A stretch of DNA of 64,000 nt, taken from the NCBI GenBank assembly GCA_035943635.1, contig DASZBX010000032.1, positions 1-64,000 of the forward strand, given 5' to 3'. Position 1 is the stretch's first letter; each line of letters begins with the position of its first letter. Under the pieces are notes generated by a model, which saw nothing but the letters and a program-made list of their open reading frames with translations, was not told where the DNA came from and ran no database searches. Made by a program: the position numbers and the translations under genes. This DNA is from DASZBX01 sp035943635. GTDB taxonomy: Bacteria > Actinomycetota > Actinomycetes > Streptomycetales > Catenulisporaceae. Positions 1 to 8,295 of this stretch are shown in pieces.

Positions 1-20
1 CGAACCCATCAGACTCCTTA
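1..20 (-). CDS. start of a leftward gene that leaves the window
   Basis: Read on the minus strand, AAGGAG (positions 14-19) stands 5 nt before an ATG at 7-9, which is good ribosome-binding-site spacing. Only three codons (M-G-S) lie inside the window, so no function can be given. It could be the gene that follows the recombinase remnant. Confidence 0.3.
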
Positions 21-119
21 CCCGGTCACGATCCCGGCCGCCCCGCCGGCCCTTCACCGACACCATAGAAACCCAGACCCCACCAGGCCATACCAAGCAG
101 CCATAAACCACCCGAAAGG

Positions 120-638
120 TCACTCAACGAGAGCTACACCCTTTCCCTTCAGCGCCTCGTCCCGGTAGAAGTTGGTCACGCGCTTTACCGTCTTGCCGCT
201 CGACTGGTTGGCGGCGCTCACTAGGACGCGGGCCATAAACTGACCGTCTTCGTCCGTGAGATCGATCGAGGCCGACGGAAGCCACAAAACAGGCTTAGGG
301 CGTCGTTCCACGAAGTAGGCGCGCTTATAGGCAGCGATGACTCTCTCAAGGTCTGTCAGCTGCCGAAAGATGCGATCCAGATCCCAACCGGCAATACCAT
401 CGTTCTTACCGGCGATGAAGTCAGCGAGCCACGGTTCAAAGCCCTCGTCACGGATGACCTCTGGCTTATAGGCTGACTTGTCGTTATCGATGTACTCATG
501 CGTGGCGACGCCATCGCGGTTCAAGATGAGCGGCATGATAGTACGAAGCTGCCGGTCAAGACCGGGAGCACGCTCCTCGTCCGTATCTGAGATACGGGCG
601 TACGGGGCAACACGTATGGGGGTAATGTCCGCTTTCAT
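120..638 (-). pseudogene. N-terminal remnant of a large serine recombinase
   Basis: The 172-residue product begins like the catalytic resolvase domain of large serine integrases: YARISD near residue 13 contains the presumed nucleophile serine, followed by RQL and later WDLDRIFRQ, matching the usual region D-x-x-R. It ends at ALVE just after the linker where intact enzymes (about 450-600 aa) continue into the recombinase and zinc-ribbon domains. No continuation is visible in the other minus frames down to position 1. It could still cut as a catalytic domain, but without the DNA-binding part it is most likely dead. Its codons are less GC-rich than those of the genes further right, consistent with horizontal arrival on an integrated element. 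Confidence 0.7.
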
Positions 639-642
639 ATAT

Positions 643-673
643 CTATACCCTTATTATATCACTATGGGTATAG
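643..673. promoter_or_regulatory. AT-rich inverted repeat upstream of the recombinase remnant
   Basis: CTATACCC at 643-650 is repeated in inverted form as GGGTATAG at 666-673, separated by a 15-nt AT-rich spacer, directly before the recombinase start at 638. It may be an operator of the recombinase gene or part of an attachment site, which in such elements often lies beside the integrase gene. The surrounding 40 bp are far more AT-rich than the rest of the window. Confidence 0.4.
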
Positions 674-689
674 TTTCCAGCTCATTGAG

Positions 690-789
690 CGGGCTCAATG
701 CGCACTGGACTCCCGCGGCCCTGGCCGAGGAGTTCGCCCGGCTCCGGGCCGCGGTCGACGCGACCGGCGATGCCTCGGCCGACAGTTAG
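690..789 (+). pseudogene. C-terminal coding remnant, family unknown
   Basis: From about 690 the plus frame reads HWTPAALAEEFARLRAAVDA and ends in TAG at 789. Its codons are strongly GC3-rich, in contrast to the AT-rich recombinase promoter just before it, so this looks like the tail of a native gene cut off by the arrival of the recombinase DNA. An in-frame ATG exists at 664 but lies inside the inverted repeat. I do not recognise the family. The rest of 639-1176 holds this remnant and the one at 869-1111. Confidence 0.35.
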
Positions 790-868
790 TGCTCTGACTG
801 GCATGGTCGACCGCCTTCGGGACTGGCTTCGTCAGCTGGATGCTCCTGAGCCGCGACTATCAGCTCTC

Positions 869-1111
869 TTAGCTGCTCTCGGCTTTCCTGGCAGCCTCGG
901 CAACCAGTTGCTCGCGCAGCCTGGCGTGGCGGAACTGATAGGTCGCGCCCGCTTGGCGCAGGACGCCGCGGCGATGAGCGTCTTCCATGAAGGCCATGGC
1001 CCGCCAGCGCATTCGGCGGGCCAGCGCCAGGCAGATCCGCGTGGCGGCGAACCAGCCGGCCATCTGGGCGGTCAAGATCCCACCCACCGGAATGTAACTG
1101 ACAAACGCCAC
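869..1111 (-). pseudogene. C-terminal remnant of an NTPase-type regulator
   Basis: The 80-residue frame contains MAFMEDAHRRGVLRQAGATY and QFRHARLREQL. This resembles, from memory, the C-terminal end of large actinobacterial proteins with an NTPase (NACHT-like) domain, where an AHRRGVLR..G..YQFRHARLQ motif sits close to the terminus. The body of the gene is absent; the DNA upstream on this strand (above 1111) gives way to the MATE gene leader. It is best read as debris. Confidence 0.45.
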
Positions 1112-1176
1112 TTTGAACCATTACGCTAGCGCCCTGCCGCCACACCGGCCGGACGAGCACCTAACAGGAGCGCACG

Positions 1177-2484
1177 ATGACCGACACGGACGTGTCAGCC
1201 CGCAGGATCATCTCGCTGTCCGCCTCGGCGTTCGTGGTACTCGCCGCTGAACCGCTGTTCGTGCTGATTGACACGGCTGTGGTCGGCCATCTCGGCGTGG
1301 TGGCGCTGGCCGCGTTGGGTGCGGGCGGCACGATCATGACGTTGCTGGCGGTCATCGGAGCGTCGCTGGAGTACGGCACCACCGGCCGGGCGGCCCGGTT
1401 CTTCGGCGCCGACCGGCGGCCCGAGGCGGTCAACGAGGGCGTGCAGGCCTCCTGGTTGGCGCTGCTGATCGGCGGCGTTGCGCTCGTGGCCGGGGAGTTG
1501 CTGGCCGGGCCCGCGGCGCAGCTGGTCGCCGGCGGCGCGACCCCGACCGCCGCTGCGGCCACCGCCTGGCTGCGGATCGCGATGCTCGGCCTGCCCGGGA
1601 TGCTCCTGGTGCAGGCGGGCAACGGCTGGCTGCGCGGCGTCCAGGACACTCGCACGCCGGTGCGGATCGTGGTCCTGGCCAACGCGGTCTCCGCCGCCGC
1701 ATCGCCGCTGCTGGTGTACCCGGCCGGGTTCGGCCTGCGTGGCTCGGCCGTCGCGAACGTCGCCGCGCAGTGGCTCGGCGGCGCGCTGTGCGTGCGGGCG
1801 CTGCGCCGGGAGAAGGCAGCGTCCCGGCTCAGTTGGCGGGTGATGGGCGCCCAACTGGTGGTCGGCCGCGACCTGGTGCTGCGGTCGGCCGCGTTCCAGG
1901 CCGCTTATCTGACCGCGGCGGCCGTGGCCGGGCGGATGGGCGCCGCTCAGCTGGCCGCGCACCAGATCGGGATCCAGCTGTGGGAGTTCGCCGCGCTGCT
2001 GCTGGATTCCTTCGCCATCGCCGCGCAGTCCCTGATCGGCGCTGCGCTGGGCGGCGGGGACGTGGAGACGGCCAAACGCACCGCGTGGCGGGTCGGGCGG
2101 TACGGCCTGGCCGCCGGGGTCGCGTTCATGCTGATCGCCGCGGCCGGGTGGTTCGCGGTGCCTTCCGTCTTCACCTCGGACCCCGCGATCATCGCCCAGA
2201 CGCACGTCCTGTGGCCCTGGCTGCTGCTGATGCTCCCGTTCGGCGGCGTCCTGTTCGCGCTCGACGGCGTGCTGTTCGGCTCGGGGGACTTCGCGTTCAT
2301 GCGGACCGTGACGCTGTTGGCCGCCCTGCTCGGCTACGTCCCGGTGGCGCTGGCCGCGCTGTTCCTGCACTGGGGGCTCGGCGGGGTGTGGGCGGGGTTG
2401 GCCACGTTCATCCTGATCCGGTTCGTGGCGATGGGCTGGCGCACCCGCGGCGGGCGGTGGATCGTCGTCGGCGCGACGCGGTGA
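1177..2484 (+). CDS. MATE family efflux transporter
   Basis: The 435-residue protein is hydrophobic throughout, with about twelve predicted membrane segments in two homologous halves, as in the DinF branch of the MATE family. The N-terminal half has EPLFVLIDTAVVGHLG and the PxxxLxxA-type repeats expected. MATE proteins export cationic drugs or metabolites against an H+ or Na+ gradient. The start is supported by AGGAG about 8 nt upstream. The gene stands alone and ends at a hairpin shared with the convergent permease gene. The substrate cannot be read from the sequence. Confidence 0.9.
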   Translation: MTDTDVSARRIISLSASAFVVLAAEPLFVLIDTAVVGHLGVVALAALGAGGTIMTLLAVIGASLEYGTTGRAARFFGADRRPEAVNEGVQASWLALLIGGVALVAGELLAGPAAQLVAGGATPTAAAATAWLRIAMLGLPGMLLVQAGNGWLRGVQDTRTPVRIVVLANAVSAAASPLLVYPAGFGLRGSAVANVAAQWLGGALCVRALRREKAASRLSWRVMGAQLVVGRDLVLRSAAFQAAYLTAAAVAGRMGAAQLAAHQIGIQLWEFAALLLDSFAIAAQSLIGAALGGGDVETAKRTAWRVGRYGLAAGVAFMLIAAAGWFAVPSVFTSDPAIIAQTHVLWPWLLLMLPFGGVLFALDGVLFGSGDFAFMRTVTLLAALLGYVPVALAALFLHWGLGGVWAGLATFILIRFVAMGWRTRGGRWIVVGATR

Positions 2485-2497
2485 CGTGAACGGCGGC

Positions 2498-2530
2498 GGC
2501 CGGGCGCACCAGATCGTGGTGGGCCCGGCC
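2498..2530. terminator. bidirectional hairpin terminator
   Basis: GGCCGGGC (2498-2505) and CACCA (2507-2511) pair with TGGTG (2517-2521) and GCCCGGCC (2523-2530) around a 5-nt loop. It lies between the convergent MATE and permease genes and has no clear T tract, as is common in actinomycetes. Confidence 0.6.
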
Positions 2531-2579
2531 GCGCGGACAGCGCCGATGGTTTTCACCGGAAGTCTGTGTTCTGCGATCC

Positions 2580-4067
2580 CTACTCGGAGTCGGCCAGGAT
2601 CGAACCCACCCGGTCGCCGAGCGTCGGGTCGCGCCGGACCAGGACGACCGCGTAGACGGCCGCGAGGACGAGGACCACCAGCGCAATGTACGGATACCAG
2701 CTGTATGGCGCTTCCTGGCCCGGCTTGGCCAGGTAGTACAGCGGCACGATGATGGCCACCGCGCCCAGCAGCGGCAGAATCAGGTGCCTGACGATTCGGA
2801 ACTCGTCCGGCCGGTACCTGCGGTAGTACAACGGAAGCGCGATGTTCGAGGCCAGATATACCAGCAGGATCAGGATCGTGCCCAGGGTGGAGGACTCGGC
2901 GAAGAAGGCCACCGGGTCCATCGCGCCGCTGTTGTGGTGGATGATGTGCCCCAGGCCCCAGCCGCCGATGATCAGGGTGGAGATGCCGACGAAGGTGATG
3001 ATCGCCTTGGTCGGGGTGCGCCGCACCGGGTGCACGTCGCCGATGAACGAGGGCAGCAGCCCCTCGCGGCCGGCGTTGAAGACCAGGCGGGCCTGCGAGT
3101 TCGTCCCGGCGATGAGCGCGCCGAGGGTGGAGGTCAGCCCGGCCAGGTAGGCGAAGAAGGCCAGCGCGCCGATGGTGCCCTGGGCGACGGTGATGAACGG
3201 GATCTCCGACGCGCCCAGCGCGCCGACGTCGTACCCGAACCCGGTGACCGTGGCGTAGGAGAACAGCAGGTAGCTGACCGACATGATGCCCACGGACAGG
3301 AACACCGCCCGGCCCACGTTGCGCCGCGGGTTCTGGGTCTCCTCGGCCAGCGCGGCCGAGTTCTCCCAGCCGATGAACAGGTAGACCGCGAGCGGGAACC
3401 CGGCCGCCAGGCCGCTGAACCCGTTGGTGATGTGGCTCGGCTCGAACGGGGCGAGCGACAGGTGCGAGCCGTGCTTGATCAGGGTGGCCACCGAGACCAC
3501 GATCAGCACCAGCATCTCGATGCCGAAGAAGAACCCGGCGATCTTGGTGGAGAGCGCGACGCCGCGGATCATCAGCGCGACCGCGAAGGCGGTCAGGACC
3601 AGCGTCCACACGATCCACGGCACGTTGAAGCTGTGGAAATAGTGCTGCAGGGTGATCTGCAGGAACCCGCCGGAGATCGCGATCACCGAGGACATCGCGA
3701 TGATGTAGCCGACGCCGACCAGCAGGGCGGTGGTGACCGCGCTGGTCGGGCCGAAGGTTTTGCCGACGAAGGTGATGAATCCGCCGGCCGAGGGGTGGGC
3801 CCGGGAGAACTGGGCCAGGGTGTTGCCCAGCAGCGCCACCGCGATGCCGGCCGCCACGATGGTCAGCGGCGAGGCGACGCCGGCCGTGGTGGCCAGGAAG
3901 GCGAAGCCGAAGAAGAAGCTCATCGCCGGGCCGATGTTGGCCATGGTGGCCGCGGCTATGTCGATCATCCCGAGGGAGCCGCCGCGCAGTCGTTGGTGTC
4001 CGGGGCCCGGGTCGGCCGGCTGCGCCGGGGGCGGGGCCGGGTCGGACACGGTGTCGGAATCAGCCAT
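2580..4067 (-). CDS. APC family amino acid permease
   Basis: The 495-residue protein has about twelve membrane segments after a short proline-rich tail. Near residue 35 it has GMIDIAAATMANIGPAMSFF, the unwound TM1 region that binds substrate in the amino acid-polyamine-organocation superfamily, and later GWENSAALAEET, matching the conserved TM6/loop motif. It should import an amino acid or amine by proton symport. I placed the start at the ATG at 4065-4067 (MADSD), with GAGAGGAC just upstream; the frame is open for 91 more codons but these are low in hydrophobicity and lack a ribosome site. It is transcribed away from the SnoaL gene. Confidence 0.88.
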   Translation of the reverse strand: MADSDTVSDPAPPPAQPADPGPGHQRLRGGSLGMIDIAAATMANIGPAMSFFFGFAFLATTAGVASPLTIVAAGIAVALLGNTLAQFSRAHPSAGGFITFVGKTFGPTSAVTTALLVGVGYIIAMSSVIAISGGFLQITLQHYFHSFNVPWIVWTLVLTAFAVALMIRGVALSTKIAGFFFGIEMLVLIVVSVATLIKHGSHLSLAPFEPSHITNGFSGLAAGFPLAVYLFIGWENSAALAEETQNPRRNVGRAVFLSVGIMSVSYLLFSYATVTGFGYDVGALGASEIPFITVAQGTIGALAFFAYLAGLTSTLGALIAGTNSQARLVFNAGREGLLPSFIGDVHPVRRTPTKAIITFVGISTLIIGGWGLGHIIHHNSGAMDPVAFFAESSTLGTILILLVYLASNIALPLYYRRYRPDEFRIVRHLILPLLGAVAIIVPLYYLAKPGQEAPYSWYPYIALVVLVLAAVYAVVLVRRDPTLGDRVGSILADSE

Positions 4068-4356
4068 ATCAGTCCTCTCGCTGCGCCTCGCCGGACGGCG
4101 GCGCGCGGTCGTGGGTGGAGATCGGAGCCGGGGATGACGGTGGGGGAGCGCGCGGGTGCTGTGGATGGCGTTGCCACTGGTCCGATGCGCCCCGCTCACC
4201 TGGGAGAGGCCGGCCGGCCGGGTTGTCGGGGTGGCATGAAAATAGCTCCCGGTCGAATAGGGGAGCAAGAGTTCGGGGCGGCGTAGGGGGTTACAGGCTG
4301 ACAAGAAGAATGATGGAGGTGGCCAGGTTGACAATGCCATCCGGCGGCCTGAACCC

Positions 4357-4869
4357 TTATGCGGCCGGGATCTCGGGGTCTTCGGCCGATGAAGCGCCCT
4401 GATCGAGGCGCGATAGCAGGGATCGTATATTGCCGCCGGCCGCTGCCATGGCGAGATGGTCGTGGAAGTCCCGGGTCTCGATGATCAGACCATTGCGGAT
4501 CCGCAGCACCTGGATGTTCGCGGCGCGGAATGTTCGGCCGGTGCTCGGATATCGGCCCGCGTAGTCGAATTCTGCGATCACGACCTCCGGATCGCCGGTC
4601 GTGTGCACGCGTATGTTCTCGGCTCGCAGTTGCAGCGCGCCGGGGGTCTCGAGGGCGCTGAAGCGCTCGCGCAGTTCCTCGCGGCCGTGGACGAACCGCG
4701 GCGGGCTGGGGGTGAAGACGATCTCGGCTACCGCGTCCGGGGCGTAGAGCTCCGGGATCCGGCTCCATTCGCCCGCCGAGATCAGGCCGATCAGCCGTTC
4801 GAAGACCTCGCTCGGAGTGGCCGGATCAGCTGGGCTGGCGACGGGGACTGGCGTGTGCGGTGCAGGCAT
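4357..4869 (-). CDS. SnoaL-like / nuclear transport factor 2 fold protein
   Basis: The 170-residue product shows the NTF2-like pattern: an N-terminal helix pair (FERLIGLISAGEWSRIPELY), then APDAV and curved beta strands ending in IRNGLIIETRDFHDHLAMA. Such proteins are small cyclases, isomerases or binding proteins. GGAGG about 8 nt before the ATG at 4869 supports the start. It is divergent from a TetR gene and the two share an intergenic region with two repeated operator-like boxes, so it is probably the main target of that regulator. The ligand is unknown. Confidence 0.8.
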   Translation of the reverse strand: MPAPHTPVPVASPADPATPSEVFERLIGLISAGEWSRIPELYAPDAVAEIVFTPSPPRFVHGREELRERFSALETPGALQLRAENIRVHTTGDPEVVIAEFDYAGRYPSTGRTFRAANIQVLRIRNGLIIETRDFHDHLAMAAAGGNIRSLLSRLDQGASSAEDPEIPAA

Positions 4870-4901
4870 GGGGATCCTCCGTGGTCGTCGGCCGATACAA
4901 T

Positions 4902-4946
4902 CGGATAAGTGACTCCGGTTATCACGATACGGATAGGCCACTCCGT
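4902..4946. promoter_or_regulatory. two operator-like boxes in the SnoaL/TetR divergent promoter
   Basis: CGGATAN4ACTCCG occurs at 4902-4917 and again at 4930-4945, 28 bp apart. Each box is an imperfect dyad (CGGA...TCCG), as expected for a TetR dimer. They lie between the two start codons (4869 and 4971), so one protein could control both directions. Confidence 0.65.
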
Positions 4947-4970
4947 TTGTCCAGGTGTCAGGAGGACCGG

Positions 4971-5621
4971 ATGACGACGCGGCACGAGGACGAGGTCCCG
5001 GTCGGCAAACCCCTGCGCGCCGACGCCCGGCGCAACCGCGCCCGGTTGCTGGAGGCGGCCGAGGCGGTGTTCGCCGACCAGGGGCCGGGGGCGTCCACCG
5101 AAGAGGTAGCGCGTCGGGCACAGGTGGGCATCGCCACCGTGTTCCGGCACTTCCCGACCAAGGAGGCGCTGTTGGAAGCCGTTCTGGTGCAACGGCTGGA
5201 GCGGCTGGGTGCGCAGGGGCGGCGCTTGGCGGCCGAGGCCGCGCCGCAGGACGCGCTGTTCGAATTCTTCGACCTCGTGCTGGACCAGTCGTCCGCGAAG
5301 AACGCCTACGCCGCGGCGCTCGCCGATGCCGGGGTCGACGTCCGGGCCGCGACCTCGGAGGCCGGCCGGAGCCTGCGCGAGGTGCTCACGGAGCTGCTCG
5401 ACGCGGCCCAACGCAGCGGCGCCGTGCGGCCGGACCTGCAGTTCCCGGAGCTGACCGCGCTCATCGTGGGCACCGCGACGATGCTCGACCATCTCGACGG
5501 CCGTCCCGAATCGGCCCGGCGCGCCCGCTCCGTCGTGCGGGCCGGGATGCAGGCGGGCACCGGTTCCGGGGCGGCTCCCGCCTGCGTGCCCGTATCCGCG
5601 CCGGGCTCGAAAACGTCCTGA
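4971..5621 (+). CDS. TetR family regulator
   Basis: The 216-residue protein has the N-terminal TetR helix-turn-helix at about residues 20-62 (RARLLEAAEAVFADQGP, then VGIATVFRHFPTKEALL) and a helical ligand-binding C-terminal domain. The tail after residue 190 is low complexity. GGAGG precedes the ATG by 5 nt. It is divergent from the SnoaL-like gene and probably represses it and itself through the two boxes at 4902-4945. The ligand is not known. Confidence 0.88.
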   Translation: MTTRHEDEVPVGKPLRADARRNRARLLEAAEAVFADQGPGASTEEVARRAQVGIATVFRHFPTKEALLEAVLVQRLERLGAQGRRLAAEAAPQDALFEFFDLVLDQSSAKNAYAAALADAGVDVRAATSEAGRSLREVLTELLDAAQRSGAVRPDLQFPELTALIVGTATMLDHLDGRPESARRARSVVRAGMQAGTGSGAAPACVPVSAPGSKTS

Positions 5622-5680
5622 ATCCCGCCGATCCGCCCGACCGTTCGTGGCGGGTGGGCGGCAGCTGGCATCATGGACGG

Positions 5681-6394
5681 ATGACCAATCGCATGATCGC
5701 GGCCTGTGACGGGGCCTGCAAGAAGAATCCGGGGCCGGCCGCCTGGGCCTGGGTGCTGGTGGCCGCGGACGGGTCCGCGGGCCGATGGAAGGCCGGGCCG
5801 CTGGGCACCGCGACGAACAACATCGCGGAGCTGACCGCGTTGGAGCAGCTGCTGACCGAGGTCGACGTGGATGTTCCGCTCGAGGTCCGGATGGACTCGG
5901 AGTACGCGAAGAAGGCCGTCACCGAGTGGCTGCCCGGGTGGAAGCGGCGCGGGTGGAAGACCGCGTCCGGCACGCCGGTGGCGAACAAGGAGCTGGTGAT
6001 GAGCATCGACGAGCTGCTGACCGGCCGGGACGTCAAGCTCGTGCACGTGGCCGCGCACCAGGTGAACGGCGACCCGTTCAACGCGCTCGCCGACGAGGCG
6101 GCCAGTGCGAGCGCGGTCAGCCAGCAGGCGGCGAGCGGCACGCTGACCGCCGAGCGGGCCCAGGCGATGATCAACGCCGGGGGGAGCGCGGGCGGCGGAG
6201 CCGGATCAGGCCCGGCGAAGCGGGCGGCCGCGGGCCGGAGCAGTAACTTCGCCGGGACGCTCAAGGCCAAGTACCCGGGCAGCTGCTCCTGCGGCAAGCG
6301 CTACGAGGCCGGGACCTTGATCGCCCGCGGACCGAAGGGCTGGGGCCACCCGGAGTGCGCGGGATCGCAGGCCCCGTCCGAAGCCGACGCCTAA
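5681..6394 (+). CDS. ribonuclease HI with a C-terminal cysteine-bearing extension
   Basis: The 237-residue protein has a type I RNase H fold at residues 1-145 with all catalytic residues in place: D10 (CDGACKKNPG), E50 (NNIAELTA), D72 (RMDSEYA), H127 and D139. It should cleave the RNA strand of RNA-DNA hybrids with Mg2+. After a Gly/Ala-rich linker (about 165-190) comes an 40-residue tail with CSCGKRYEAGTLIARG and a later Cys (HPEC), which could bind zinc or nucleic acid. Plain RNase HI is about 150 residues, so the tail is an addition. The start at 5681 is the first ATG; a second at 5693 is possible. Confidence 0.85.
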   Translation: MTNRMIAACDGACKKNPGPAAWAWVLVAADGSAGRWKAGPLGTATNNIAELTALEQLLTEVDVDVPLEVRMDSEYAKKAVTEWLPGWKRRGWKTASGTPVANKELVMSIDELLTGRDVKLVHVAAHQVNGDPFNALADEAASASAVSQQAASGTLTAERAQAMINAGGSAGGGAGSGPAKRAAAGRSSNFAGTLKAKYPGSCSCGKRYEAGTLIARGPKGWGHPECAGSQAPSEADA

Positions 6395-6433
6395 CCCGAA
6401 CGAATCCTGCCCGACCCCGCCGAAGTCACGTCC

Positions 6434-6455
6434 TCCGCCGCGTTCGCGCGGCGGA
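6434..6455. terminator. hairpin with TTCG tetraloop
   Basis: TCCGCCGCG and CGCGGCGGA form a perfect 9-bp stem closed by a TTCG loop, between the convergent RNase H and lipoprotein genes. No T tract follows. Confidence 0.55.
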
Positions 6456-6484
6456 CCCTCCGGCCTTCCCGCCGCCGCCCGGCC

Positions 6485-7714
6485 TCAGTGCAGCGACGAG
6501 CCCTTGACCGACGGGCTGCCCGAGCCGAGGAAGAAGATCCCCGGATACCCGGCCGTCGAGAATCCCTTGCTCACGTTGTCGCTCAGCGTCGAGCCCTGGA
6601 TCGCGAGCGTGCCGGTCTTGTCGTTGCTGACGAAGAACAGCGCGCCGCCGCCCTCGTTCGCCACGTTGTGCTCGATGATCGAATCCTCGACCGTCACGGT
6701 GTACGCGTTGCCGTCCGTGTAGATCGCCCCGCCGCTGCCGCCGCCGGGCGTGCCGCTGCGGGCCGGGTTCGCGCCGTTGCCGATCGCCGAGTTGTACGTC
6801 ATGACGCTGTTGATCACCACCCACGACACGCCGATGCTGCTCAGCGCGCCGCCGTTGGAGCAGATCCCGCCCTGCCCGGGCGCGCCGCCGAAAGTGCTGT
6901 CGACGATGTACACCGGCAGGTTGTCGTACTGTTCGAACGCGCGGATGGCCGCGCCGCCGAGGTCCGGGCCGGTCGAGTCGCAGCGGTTGCTGACGAACTT
7001 CGAGTTGACCACCTTCAGCCGCCCGCCGCTGGCGAAGATCGCCCCGCCGCCCCCGCCGAAGGCGGTCTGGCCGGTGGAGTTGCCGTACTCGAAGGTCAGG
7101 TTCTGCACGGTCAGTTCGGGCGTGCTCTGGTCCTGGCAGTGCGAGCTGGTCCAGCCCTGGGCCTGGTCGCAGGTGTTCATGTACAGGATCCGGCGCGAGC
7201 CGGCGCCGCTGAGCGTCACTTTGCCGCCGCCGTCGAGCACTATCTGCGGGTGCGCGTTGACGACCTTCGCGGTGGCCTGCATCGTGATCACGATCGGGTT
7301 CGGCCCGCAGTTGAAGGTGATGATCCCGCCGGCCGCCACGGCCGCGACGACCGCCGCCGAGGTGCAGCCGGCCGGGGTGCCGGTGCCGATCTTCCGGGTC
7401 GGGTGCGCGGTGTCGACGGCCTGCGCGGCGGACGGGATGGACGCGTGCCCGTTCGGATTCCCGGCCGAGAAGGCCACGGCCGGCGGCGCGGTGGTCGGCG
7501 CGGAGGTGGCCGAGGGTGTCGGGGTGGGCGTCGCGGTGGCCGGGGCCGTGGTTGTAGGGACGAGCGCCGGCAGGGTCAGGGCCGTGGCGGGCGTGCCGGT
7601 CGGTGCTGGGGCTCCGGCGGTGGAGCCGGATCCCGAGGAGGTGCTGCAGCCCGACAGGACGGAACCGGATATGAGGGCGGCGATCACGAGCGCCACGCCG
7701 CGAGGGGTCGACAT
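6485..7714 (-). CDS. lipoprotein with right-handed beta-helix domain
   Basis: The 409-residue protein starts with a lipoprotein signal peptide whose lipobox is LSGC (cysteine at about residue 23), followed by a Ser/Thr/Pro/Ala-rich linker to about residue 90 that would span the cell wall. The rest has the repeated pattern of parallel beta-helix proteins, with Gly-rich turns and strands such as LTVQNLTFEYGNS, GGAIFASGGRLKVVNSKF and GGAIYTDGNAYTVTVEDS. Four cysteines may form disulfides. Such folds bind or cut polysaccharides, but I see no catalytic signature. It is divergent from the DUF427 gene. Confidence 0.75.
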   Translation of the reverse strand: MSTPRGVALVIAALISGSVLSGCSTSSGSGSTAGAPAPTGTPATALTLPALVPTTTAPATATPTPTPSATSAPTTAPPAVAFSAGNPNGHASIPSAAQAVDTAHPTRKIGTGTPAGCTSAAVVAAVAAGGIITFNCGPNPIVITMQATAKVVNAHPQIVLDGGGKVTLSGAGSRRILYMNTCDQAQGWTSSHCQDQSTPELTVQNLTFEYGNSTGQTAFGGGGGAIFASGGRLKVVNSKFVSNRCDSTGPDLGGAAIRAFEQYDNLPVYIVDSTFGGAPGQGGICSNGGALSSIGVSWVVINSVMTYNSAIGNGANPARSGTPGGGSGGAIYTDGNAYTVTVEDSIIEHNVANEGGGALFFVSNDKTGTLAIQGSTLSDNVSKGFSTAGYPGIFFLGSGSPSVKGSSLH

Positions 7715-7846
7715 TGGGCCATGCTATCCATCAATCCGTCCCGGTCCAGCCGTTCCCGGCGGGGAACAACGCGACGTGCGAATGCGCTGTTGCGAGTAGT
7801 CGCTGCAAGGACAGGCGCAGGCGAGACCGAAGGAAGAGGGACGAGC

Positions 7847-8242
7847 ATGAGTACTCGGGAGACCAGGATTCCCGGACCCGACCACCCGATCACGGTCGAG
7901 ATGACCGAGGCCCGGGTCGTGGCGCGGGTCGGCGGGCACGTGGTGGCCGACACCACTCGGGCGCTGACGTTGCAGGAGGCGTCCTACCCGGCGGTGCAGT
8001 ACATCCCGCTGGAGGACGTCGACCAGACGCTGCTCGCGTCGAGCCAGACGCAGACGTACTGCCCGTACAAGGGCGACGCGTCGTACTACAGCATCGTGCT
8101 GCCCGGCACGCAGGACGCCGGCGCGCTGACGGACGCGATCTGGACCTACCGCGAGCCGTACGACGCGGTCGCGTCCATCGCGAACCACGTCGCGTTCTAC
8201 CCGGACCGGGTCGAGGTCGTGGTCGGCGCCGAAGAGGTCTGA
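7847..8242 (+). CDS. DUF427 domain protein
   Basis: The 131-residue protein fits the DUF427 family: a small beta-rich fold with VGGHVVADTTRALTLQEA, then YIPLEDVDQTLL, TYCPYKGDASYYSI and WTYREPYDAVASIANHVAFY. The biochemical role of the family is not established. GGAAGAGGGA lies just before the ATG. The following gene encodes a TetR regulator in the same direction 53 nt later, possibly one transcription unit. Confidence 0.88.
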   Translation: MSTRETRIPGPDHPITVEMTEARVVARVGGHVVADTTRALTLQEASYPAVQYIPLEDVDQTLLASSQTQTYCPYKGDASYYSIVLPGTQDAGALTDAIWTYREPYDAVASIANHVAFYPDRVEVVVGAEEV

Positions 8243-8295
8243 GCCGCTGCGGCGTTATGATGGGTGCTTCTGTCCGAGAGAGTGGGGCGACCGCG

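Noticed and set aside
1195..3618. 807-codon open frame on the minus strand across the MATE and permease genes
   Set aside because: It is antisense to one clear gene and out of frame with another; its Arg/Pro/Gly-rich product is typical of GC-driven open frames.
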